This document shows positions 1 to 5,778 of a stretch of 14,862 nt of DNA, one piece after another. A program made the position numbers and the translations under genes. The notes beneath the pieces are model-generated. The model was not told the DNA's origin. It ran no database searches and saw only the letters and a list, made by a program, of their open reading frames with translations. The stretch spans positions 1 through 14,862 of the forward strand of contig CAYNXB010000067.1 of assembly GCA_964401045.1 (NCBI GenBank), written 5' to 3'. This DNA is from CAYNXB01 sp964401045 (GTDB lineage: Bacteria; Pseudomonadota; Alphaproteobacteria; Sphingomonadales; Sphingomonadaceae). The number at the start of each line of letters is the position of its first letter. Position 1 is the stretch's first letter.

Positions 1-924
1 GCCGGGCCTGCGCTCGACCACCATCAGCAGTTCTTCGCGGAGGAACAGCAGGCGATAATCGAGGCCGGGGATATGCTTCTCGACCATTACGCGCGGGCTT
101 GCCGCGCGGGCGCGGTCGAATGCTTGCCGGAGTTCGCGCGGCGTGCGGATATCGGCGGACACGGCTTCGCCGCCGTCGCGGTCTGCCGGCTTGATCACCA
201 CGGGGTAGCCAATCGCCTCCGCGCACCGGAGGGCCCCCTGGAGATCGGTGACGACGCTTCCTTCGGCGACCGGGAAGCCGGCCCGGGCGAGCAGGTGATT
301 GGCCTTGTCCTTCTGCCGCGCGAAATGGACGCCGATGCTGGGTGCTGCGCTGGTCAGGGAATGGTTGACCACGATTGCCCTGCGGCCGTAGCCGAGCTGC
401 AGAAACACCGAATGCCATTCCAGGACAGGAATATCGAGCTCGCAGGCGGCACGCGGCATGTGCGACGCGGCAAGAAGCGGTTCCGGCAGATCGGCAATTT
501 TCTTCAGCTCGCCAATCCAGGTTTCGGCTGGCACGTCATGCAGTGCGGTCTTGATGCATAGGCCTGCGAGCGATCGGAATATCTCCGCCGACACGTCGGT
601 AGAGCCCGGAATCTTCGGGACTGCGAAGGCGATGCGTGCCGGGCCGGCGTGAGCGGGCACTGGCTCTGCGGTTGCGGGGAAAAACAGGGCCGCCTGTCGC
701 AGCAACGCCGCGTGTGCTTCGATAAGCAGCGCGCAGAACTGTTCCTCCGGATCGTCCGACAGCACCGGGCGCCCATTCGGCAAGCAGCCGTTTCGATCCA
801 GTTCGTCGGCAAGGAAGGCGCATTGTTCCAGCGTCATCGGCGGAGGTGACATGCCGATCACTTCTGACGGTAGCCGGCCACGGCCCGTGTAGAAGGACGT
901 TCGGGGCGATCGCTGGCGCAGCAT
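1..924 (-). CDS. ATP-grasp ligase, cyanophycin synthetase-like (partial, 3' end beyond the window)
   Basis: Reading the minus strand from ATG at 924 gives 308 codons with no stop up to the left edge, so the C-terminus is missing. An in-frame TAG lies four codons upstream, making this the first ATG, and AGGA lies about 9 nt before it. Residues 1-165 are an N-terminal region I do not recognise. From 165 on, the order of motifs is that of the CphA-type ATP-grasp: LQLGYG (175-180), QKDKANHLLARAGFPV (204-219), VVIKPAD (242-248, K245 the expected ATP-binding Lys), then MVEKHIPGLDYRLL (280-293). Such enzymes form amide bonds by acyl-phosphate chemistry. It lacks the CphA N-terminal layout I would expect, so cyanophycin synthesis is not claimed; a peptide- or RiPP-modifying ligase is equally possible. 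By eye it uses CGA, AGG, CTA and ATA more often than its neighbours, which hints at an accessory origin. It is divergent from the methyltransferase at 1037. Confidence 0.75.
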   Translation of the reverse strand, partial: MLRQRSPRTSFYTGRGRLPSEVIGMSPPPMTLEQCAFLADELDRNGCLPNGRPVLSDDPEEQFCALLIEAHAALLRQAALFFPATAEPVPAHAGPARIAFAVPKIPGSTDVSAEIFRSLAGLCIKTALHDVPAETWIGELKKIADLPEPLLAASHMPRAACELDIPVLEWHSVFLQLGYGRRAIVVNHSLTSAAPSIGVHFARQKDKANHLLARAGFPVAEGSVVTDLQGALRCAEAIGYPVVIKPADRDGGEAVSADIRTPRELRQAFDRARAASPRVMVEKHIPGLDYRLLFLREELLMVVERRPG

Positions 925-1036
925 CGCACGGTCCTAACGCAAGCCCGTTCACAGGTCGACGCGCGTATATCGGTTCACGAATGGCGGCGTGGCGGCTACA
1001 GCCTGGCGCTCATCTCGGGGGCGTTTCACGAAGTAT

Positions 1037-1843
1037 ATGACCAGCGGCACTTGGGGCGCGGACGGTGAGATGTGGCAGACCGTCACCCCACCGTTCACGC
1101 CATCGCGCGAGGATCTGGAGCTGTTCCGGCGGGCTTGCCCCGACGCGCTGATGGGCGAGGGGGGCACGCCCCGCGTGCTGGTGCTGGGCGTGACCCCGCG
1201 ACTGATCGCCGCGCCGTGGCCGCGCGGAACCGAACTCCATGCAGTCGACTACGACGAGATGATGATCTCGTCCTTATGGCAGCCGCGCGAGGGCGGTGCG
1301 TGCCATCTTGCCAAGTGGCAGGACATGCCGTTTCCGGACGACCATTTCGATATCGTCATCGGCGACTGCAGCTTCAATGCGCTGGCGAGCGTGGACGAGT
1401 ACGCCGGCGTGGTGCGGGAAATCGCGCGGGTCCTCCGGCCCCGCGCGCCGCTGATCGCGCGCTTCTTCCTGCAATCGCAGCCGCGTCTTCGGCTTGGCCA
1501 GCTTCCTGACGATGCGGCTGGCCGGTTCGCTGCGTTTGCGGCGGCGTCAAAGCGCCTGCTGGTGCTGATCGCCTCGGCCGATGCGCAGGGTCTGATGCAC
1601 GCACCCGCGATCCCGGGCCGGATCGAAGCCGAATGGGGCGATGTCGACGCTTTCCTTGCCGCACTCGGCCAATCGCCCGAGGAGGCTGAGCGCGCCAAGC
1701 ATACTTACGCGCTCGACCAGCGCCTGAACTTTCCGACCGAAGAGGAAATCGGGCAGCGCTTTGCCCCGTTCTTTGCAGATATTCGCTTCGAATATCCCGC
1801 CTACGACATCGGCCGGCACTGCCCGATCGTGCGCTTCAGCTAG
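1037..1843 (+). CDS. Class I SAM-dependent methyltransferase, substrate unknown
   Basis: The protein (268 aa from ATG 1037) has a Rossmann-type methyltransferase core. Motif I is VLVLGVTP (47-54), with the glycine-rich loop reduced to one Gly. It is followed by the acidic ribose-binding end of strand 2, AVDYDE (D71), a motif IV-like DIVIGDCSFNAL (105-116), and REIARVLRPRAPLIARFF (127-144). The C-terminal 120 residues (LDQRLNFPTEEEI, FEYPAYDIGRHCPIVRF) look like a lid or substrate domain. The start is uncertain: GTG 989 and ATG 1070 are in frame, and the latter is preceded by GGTGAG. I chose 1037 because ACGAAG lies just upstream and the downstream WGADGEMW stretch looks like part of the domain. 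It is transcribed away from the ATP-grasp gene, across a 112-nt gap. The 3' end overlaps the rarD-like gene tail-to-tail by 8 bp. The substrate cannot be read from sequence. Confidence 0.85.
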   Translation: MTSGTWGADGEMWQTVTPPFTPSREDLELFRRACPDALMGEGGTPRVLVLGVTPRLIAAPWPRGTELHAVDYDEMMISSLWQPREGGACHLAKWQDMPFPDDHFDIVIGDCSFNALASVDEYAGVVREIARVLRPRAPLIARFFLQSQPRLRLGQLPDDAAGRFAAFAAASKRLLVLIASADAQGLMHAPAIPGRIEAEWGDVDAFLAALGQSPEEAERAKHTYALDQRLNFPTEEEIGQRFAPFFADIRFEYPAYDIGRHCPIVRFS

Positions 1844-2726
1844 CTGCCGCCCGCGCCTTGCGGCGGCCGGCGAACAAGTCCCACACGAAGATCGCCACCG
1901 CCAGCCAGATCAGCACGTAGCAGGCGAGCTGCGCCGGGCTGAGCCGTTCCCCGAACACCAGCAGGCCGATCAGGAACACGATCGTCGGTGAACTGAACTG
2001 GACGAAGCCGACCAGCGTATAGGGTAGCAGCCGCGCCGCGGCGGCGAAGAGCAGGAGCGGAATGCCGGTCATTGGCGCGCTCATCGCGATGGCAAGCGAG
2101 GTGCCCCACGCATCGCCGAAATGCAGCCCCTCGTGCGTGCCGAGCCACCACAGCAGCGCCGCGGAAGGGGGAGCCAGCAGCACCACCTCGATGGTCAGCC
2201 CGGCGAGCGGGCCGGCCGACACCATCTTGCGCACCAGGCCGTAGAGCCCGAAGGTTATCGCCATCGCCAGGCTTAGCCACATCGTGGTCAGCGCGCCGGC
2301 CGCAAGCACGGCGACGCCGGTCCCCGCCAGCCCTGCGGCGAGCCATTGCCGCCGGTTCATCCGCTCACCCAGCGTGGCGAGGCCGAGCAGCATCATCACC
2401 AGCGGCAGGATGTAATAGCCGAGGCTCGCGGCATAGACATGGCCGTTCACGATCGCCCACACGTAGAGGAACCAGTTGACCCCGATCAGCGCCGAGCTGG
2501 CCAGCAGCAGGAGCAGTGCACGCCGGTTCGCGATCACCGCGCGCAGCTCCTTGCCCCGCCGCGTGACCGCGACCAGCAGCACGCACAAGGGCACCGTGAA
2601 CAGGATCCGCCAGGCGACGAACTCGAGCGCGGGCGCGTCGCCGATCAGCAGCAGATAGAGCGGCATCGAGCCCCAGAAGACATGCGCGCCGAGCGCCAAC
2701 AGCAGGCCGCGACTCGTATCGCTCAT
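1836..2726 (-). CDS. rarD: RarD-type EamA/DMT family transporter
   Basis: About 296 aa, almost entirely hydrophobic, with roughly ten predicted membrane helices, as expected for a drug/metabolite transporter of the EamA fold (two five-helix repeats). The N-terminal SRGLLLALGAHVFWG followed by PLYLLLIGDAPALEFVAWRI is the classic start of RarD proteins. Other hallmarks are NWFLYVWAIVNGHVYAASLGYYILPL and the late GFVQFSSPTIVFLIGLLVFGERLS. RarD was named from a chloramphenicol-sensitivity phenotype, but physiological substrates are unproven. An in-frame ATG at 2744 would add six residues (MIERAP); I prefer 2726 because family members start just before this S/T-x-x-G segment. Neither ATG has a clear Shine-Dalgarno. 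The gene is convergent with the methyltransferase, and divergent from the glycine-zipper gene across about 150-170 nt. Confidence 0.9.
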   Translation of the reverse strand: MSDTSRGLLLALGAHVFWGSMPLYLLLIGDAPALEFVAWRILFTVPLCVLLVAVTRRGKELRAVIANRRALLLLLASSALIGVNWFLYVWAIVNGHVYAASLGYYILPLVMMLLGLATLGERMNRRQWLAAGLAGTGVAVLAAGALTTMWLSLAMAITFGLYGLVRKMVSAGPLAGLTIEVVLLAPPSAALLWWLGTHEGLHFGDAWGTSLAIAMSAPMTGIPLLLFAAAARLLPYTLVGFVQFSSPTIVFLIGLLVFGERLSPAQLACYVLIWLAVAIFVWDLFAGRRKARAAAS

Positions 2727-2836
2727 GGGTGCCCGTTCGATCATGGGTCGCGGTTAGGGAGCGGCTTGCCGCCCGACAAGCTCGCTCTGACGCACTTCGC
2801 CGCCTGAACCGCATTCTGACGGCCGGGTTGCTGTTC

Positions 2837-2863
2837 GTTCAGGAAACTGGGCTTAAACCTGAC
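2837..2863 (+). promoter_or_regulatory. Weak inverted repeat upstream of the glycine-zipper gene
   Basis: In the divergent rarD/glycine-zipper gap (2745-2893), TCAGG (2839-2843) is mirrored by CCTGA (2858-2862) across 14 nt of A/T-richer sequence. TTGCTG (2828-2833) followed by CTTAAA (2852-2857) at 18-nt spacing could be a weak sigma70-type promoter inside which this element lies. Arms of only 5 bp make this suggestive at best. Confidence 0.2.
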
Positions 2864-2893
2864 AACATCTTGGAGGAACGAAGGAGACGAACG

Positions 2894-3337
2894 ATGAAGA
2901 CCCTGTTGAAATCCACCGTGCTGACGGTTGCGGCCGCCACTATGGCAGTGCCCGCTGTCCCGGCCGCCGCCGTCGACCTTCCGGCCGCCTACAGCAGCCA
3001 GTCGGTGAGCTATTCGGACGGCCAGTCGTACCACCGCGATCATCGTGACCGGTATCGCGACCGTCGCTATTCTAACGACCGCCATTATGGTGGCCGTGAT
3101 CGCTATCGCGATGAGCCGATCTATCGCAACACGCGCGTCTGGCGCGGCAACGACAACCGCTACTATTGCCGCAAGTCGGACGGCACCACCGGCCTGATCA
3201 TCGGCGCCGCGGGCGGCGCGCTGCTCGGCCGCGGGATCGACACCCACGGCGAACGGGCGACGGGCACGATCCTCGGTGCGGCGCTCGGTGCGCTGGTCGG
3301 CCGAGAGGTTGACCGCGGCGGGTCGCGCTGCCGCTAA
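2894..3337 (+). CDS. Exported glycine-zipper 2TM-domain protein (17 kDa surface antigen-like)
   Basis: 147 aa starting at ATG 2894, preceded by AAGGAG about 8 nt upstream. Residues 1-26 form a signal peptide (MKTLLK, hydrophobic core, AVPAAA cleavage site). Residues 47-73 are a striking low-complexity tract of Arg, His, Tyr and Asp (YHRDHRDRYRDRRY and onward). Residues 81-99 carry WRGNDNRYYCRKSDG. Residues 100-139 hold two glycine-zipper helices, GLIIGAAGGALLGRGID and GTILGAALGALVGREVD, matching the Rick_17kDa_Anti/glycine zipper 2TM family. C92 and C146 could pair. Members are periplasmic or outer-membrane associated; no enzymatic role is known. A longer in-frame extension to 2729 exists but lacks a signal peptide and would run into the rarD start, so it is rejected. 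The transcript likely ends at the intrinsic terminator near 3449. Confidence 0.88.
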   Translation: MKTLLKSTVLTVAAATMAVPAVPAAAVDLPAAYSSQSVSYSDGQSYHRDHRDRYRDRRYSNDRHYGGRDRYRDEPIYRNTRVWRGNDNRYYCRKSDGTTGLIIGAAGGALLGRGIDTHGERATGTILGAALGALVGREVDRGGSRCR

Positions 3338-3338
3338 A
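3309..3338 (+). promoter_or_regulatory. Candidate sigma70-type promoter for the hairpin RNA
   Basis: TTGACC (3309-3314) matches the -35 consensus at 5 of 6 positions. It is followed 18 nt later by GCTAAA (3333-3338), a poor -10 (3 of 6). It lies inside the last codons of the glycine-zipper gene. Transcription would begin near 3345, just before the first hairpin. It could be chance in GC-rich DNA. Confidence 0.25.
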
Positions 3339-3346
3339 CGGAAAAG

Positions 3347-3449
3347 CCGGCGGACCTTGCGTCCGCCGGTTGCAGCCCCGGGTCGCACTCCTTGTGGGGC
3401 TGCAAGGCGTCCTGGCGATCCTCCCGGATTTGGCCAGGGCGCCTTTTTT
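3347..3449 (+). ncRNA. Candidate small RNA or structured 3' UTR: three tandem hairpins with anti-SD-like loops
   Basis: Three hairpins are packed head to tail. Hairpin 1 is a perfect 9-bp stem (3347-3355 with 3361-3369, loop CTTGC). Hairpin 2 is a perfect 10-bp stem (TTGCAGCCCC 3370-3379 with GGGGCTGCAA 3396-3405) with a 16-nt loop containing CACTCCTTGT. Hairpin 3 is the terminator stem (3405-3416 with 3433-3444), whose loop contains ATCCTCCCGG, then six T. CTCCTT and CCTCCC in loops resemble the 16S anti-Shine-Dalgarno. This architecture is known from alphaproteobacterial regulatory RNAs such as the CCUCCUCCC-loop RNAs and the suhB/MmgR family. Whether it is a separate RNA, a fragment cut from the upstream mRNA, or just an elaborate 3' UTR cannot be told from sequence. 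Confidence 0.45.
3405..3449 (+). terminator. Strong Rho-independent terminator
   Basis: AGGCG (3405-3409) pairs with CGCCT (3440-3444), T3410 wobbles with G3439, and CCTGGC (3411-3416) pairs with GCCAGG (3433-3438), giving a 12-bp stem. An inner ATCC/GGAT stem (3418-3421, 3426-3429) can extend it. The T tract runs 3444-3449. It ends transcription of the glycine-zipper gene and of any small RNA before the lipoprotein gene. Confidence 0.85.
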
Positions 3450-3581
3450 GTATTCGGCGTAACATCCTCCCTCCCGGCCATCCCGCTGCGGGACAGCTCC
3501 GCCGGTAACCATGTTCGGCAACGCATCGCGCCACCATCCGGGCTAAGCGACACCTCAATCGTTAATGAGGAGTCCGCTGCA

Positions 3582-4310
3582 ATGCGCCGTCCGCTTCGCC
3601 TTTCGCTCGCTCTCGCCGCCGCGCCGGCGCTGCTGCTCGCCGGGTGCGGCCAGCCGGACCGGCAGAAGCCCACGCAGGAAGGCGACCCGGCGCTGACGGG
3701 CGCGCTCGGCGACGAGATCATGGTGGACCCCGATCTCGCCGGCGAAAACCAGGCCAACAGCGCGATCGCTGCCGGCAGCCGCAGTGCAGCGCTGCCGCCG
3801 CTGGAAATGACGCCCGAAGCGATCGCCGCTGCCCGCTCCGCCGCGGTGAAGCTGCTCGGCGGCGCCGCCGCACTCAAGCAGGCGCCCGAAGCGAAGAATG
3901 TCGAAGGCGGCTTGCCCAAGGATGCGACGCTCAGCGCCGCCGCACGCGCCGCGGCTTCACCCGGCGGCAGCGGCAACTGCGCCGACAAGGCCGAATACAC
4001 GATGGCCTGGGCCGATCGCCTGCCCGCCGCGTTCCCGGTCTATCCGCGCGGCGCGGTGCAGGAGGCTGCCGGCACCGACGCAGCCGGCTGCGCGCTGCGG
4101 GTGGTCAACTTCCAGACCGGCGTGCCGCTGGACGAAGTGATCGACTTCTACTTCTCGAGCGCGCGCAAGGCTGGCTATTCCGCGCAGCGCGTTCGCGACG
4201 GGGGGGACGATATTCTCGGCGGCATCAAGGGGGCGGCTTCATACGTCGTCTATGCCCGCCGGCTGCCTTCGGGCGCGACGGACGTCGATCTGGTGATCAA
4301 CGGGGGCTAG
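3582..4310 (+). CDS. Lipoprotein of unknown function
   Basis: 242 aa from ATG 3582, with GAGGAG about 9 nt upstream. Residues 1-21 form a lipoprotein signal ending in the lipobox L19-A20-G21-C22, so C22 should be lipidated. Residues 23-130 are an Ala/Pro/Glu-rich, probably flexible tether containing DEIMVDPDLAG (44-54) and an Ala-rich helix around TPEAIAAARSAAVKLL (77-92). A compact C-terminal domain starts near C133. It contains DRLPAAFPVYPRGAVQEA (145-162), C170, then VPLDEVIDFYFSSARKAGY (181-199) and ends ASYVVYARRLPSGATDVDLVI. The pairing of a P-x-YP-x-[GA] segment with a later VIDFY...AGY helix recurs in many uncharacterised bacterial lipoproteins. C133 and C170 could form a disulfide. 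It sits alone between the terminator at 3449 and the convergent astD, whose stop is 7 nt away. No function is proposed. Confidence 0.85.
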   Translation: MRRPLRLSLALAAAPALLLAGCGQPDRQKPTQEGDPALTGALGDEIMVDPDLAGENQANSAIAAGSRSAALPPLEMTPEAIAAARSAAVKLLGGAAALKQAPEAKNVEGGLPKDATLSAAARAAASPGGSGNCADKAEYTMAWADRLPAAFPVYPRGAVQEAAGTDAAGCALRVVNFQTGVPLDEVIDFYFSSARKAGYSAQRVRDGGDDILGGIKGAASYVVYARRLPSGATDVDLVINGG

Positions 4311-4317
4311 GTGTCCC

Positions 4318-5751
4318 CTAAGGGTCCTTGAACCCGACGCCCACGCTGGCGCGCGGCTGTTCCATCTCGGTGCTCGCGACCGGATAGGCGCAATAGTCCG
4401 CGGCGTAGAATGCCGCCGGGCGGTGATTGCCCGATAGCCCGATGCCGCCGAACGGCGCTTTCGACGACGCGCCGTTGGTTGGCCGGTTCCAGTTGACGAT
4501 CCCGGCGCGGATGTTGGCCCAGAACCGGTTGTATTCCTGCGGATTGCCGCCGATCAGCGAAGCGGCCAGGCCGAAACGGGTGTTGTTCGCCTCGGCGATC
4601 GCCTCGTCGAAATCCTCGACCCGCACGATCTGCAGCAGCGGACCGAACAGCTCGACATCGGGCCGTTCGGCCATGGCGGTCACGTCTATCATCGCCGGAG
4701 TCAGGAACGGCAGGTTGTCGTCCTTGCGGCGCAAGTGGCAGATCGGCTTGCCGCCGTGCGACATCAGATAGAGGAAGCTTTCGGTCAGCTGGTCCGCCGC
4801 GTCGTTGTCGATCACAGGCCCCATGAAAGGCGCCGGCTCGTCGAACGGCGCGCCGACTATCAGCCGGTCAGTCAGCCGGCGCACCTCGTCGATCACCGCG
4901 TCATAGAGGCTCGATTTGACGATCAGCCGCCGCGCCGCGGTGCACCGCTGCCCGGCGCTGGTGAAGGCGCTCTGTACGATCAGCACCGCCGCATCGGCGA
5001 TCTTGGGCGTGTCCCACAGCACGATCGGGTTGTTGCCGCCCATTTCGAGCGCGACGATCTTGCCCGGGTTGCCCGCCAGCCGCTTGTTGATAGCAATGCC
5101 CGCCTGGGCCGATCCGGTGAACAGCACCCCGTCGATACCCGGATGGGCGACCAGCGCCTTGCCTTCCTCGGGCCCGCCGTGGAGCACTTGCACCAGCGTC
5201 GAGGGGATCCCTGCCTGGTTGAAGCAGCGGGCGAGGAATTCGCCGACCGCGGGCGTCTTCTCGCTCGGCTTGAAGATCACCGCGTTGCCCGCGATCAGCG
5301 CGGGGACGATGTGGCCGTTGGGAAGGTGCGCGGGGAAGTTGTACGGGCCCAGCACCGCCATCACGCCATGTGGCTTGTGGCGTACCGCCGCACTGCCCTG
5401 AAGCGCGCTGTCGAGCTTGCGCTGGCCGGTGCGCTCCGCATAGGCGCCGACCGAGATTTCGACCTTGCCGACCACCGACTCCACTTCGGTGCGCGCTTCC
5501 CACATCGGCTTGCCGGTTTCGCGGGCTATCAATTCCGCGAACGGCTCGGCCTGCTTGCGCACTTCGTTGGCGAAGCGGCGGACCAGCTCGATGCGCTTGG
5601 CGAGCGGCTGCGCGGCCCACGCCGGCCATGCGCGGCGGGCGCGATCGACCGTTTCATCGACGTTGCCCGGCATGCCGCGCCAGACCTCTTTCCCGGTCGC
5701 GGGTTCGATCGAAACAAGCGTTTCGGGGGTTGAGGCGGTCACAGCATCCAT
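4318..5751 (-). CDS. astD: N-succinylglutamate 5-semialdehyde dehydrogenase
   Basis: 477 aa, the usual length for AstD. It oxidises N-succinylglutamate semialdehyde to N-succinylglutamate with NAD+, step 4 of the arginine succinyltransferase pathway, in the cytoplasm. Aldehyde dehydrogenase signatures are all present: GPYNFPAHLPNGHIVPAL (135-152, with N138), VIFKPSEKTP (158-167), FTGSAQAG (211-218), LEMGGNNP with general base E236 (235-242), and FTSAGQRCTAARR with nucleophile C270. The C-terminal FGGIGLSGNHRPAAFYAADY is characteristic of AstD rather than of general ALDHs. The start at 5751 lies 27 nt downstream of the selO stop with only a distant GAGG, so translation may depend on selO transcription. 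No astA, astB, astC or astE is in the window. The gene ends 7 nt from the convergent lipoprotein gene. Confidence 0.95.
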   Translation of the reverse strand: MDAVTASTPETLVSIEPATGKEVWRGMPGNVDETVDRARRAWPAWAAQPLAKRIELVRRFANEVRKQAEPFAELIARETGKPMWEARTEVESVVGKVEISVGAYAERTGQRKLDSALQGSAAVRHKPHGVMAVLGPYNFPAHLPNGHIVPALIAGNAVIFKPSEKTPAVGEFLARCFNQAGIPSTLVQVLHGGPEEGKALVAHPGIDGVLFTGSAQAGIAINKRLAGNPGKIVALEMGGNNPIVLWDTPKIADAAVLIVQSAFTSAGQRCTAARRLIVKSSLYDAVIDEVRRLTDRLIVGAPFDEPAPFMGPVIDNDAADQLTESFLYLMSHGGKPICHLRRKDDNLPFLTPAMIDVTAMAERPDVELFGPLLQIVRVEDFDEAIAEANNTRFGLAASLIGGNPQEYNRFWANIRAGIVNWNRPTNGASSKAPFGGIGLSGNHRPAAFYAADYCAYPVASTEMEQPRASVGVGFKDP

Positions 5752-5778
5752 TGGTTTTGAGCTAATAGCCTCTGCGGT

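Noticed and set aside
73..561. 162-codon open frame on the plus strand at the left edge
   Set aside because: It is antisense to the ATP-grasp gene, whose motif order is convincing.
2741..4000. 419-codon open frame on the minus strand across the glycine-zipper gene, terminator and lipoprotein gene
   Set aside because: It reads through a strong opposite-strand terminator and two genes with good ribosome-binding sites and signal peptides; the product is low-complexity Ala/Arg/Val-rich.
4308..4325. CCCCTAAGGG between the lipoprotein and astD stops as a bidirectional terminator
   Set aside because: The self-complementary part is only 3-4 bp with no T tract; it mostly reflects the astD stop codon context.
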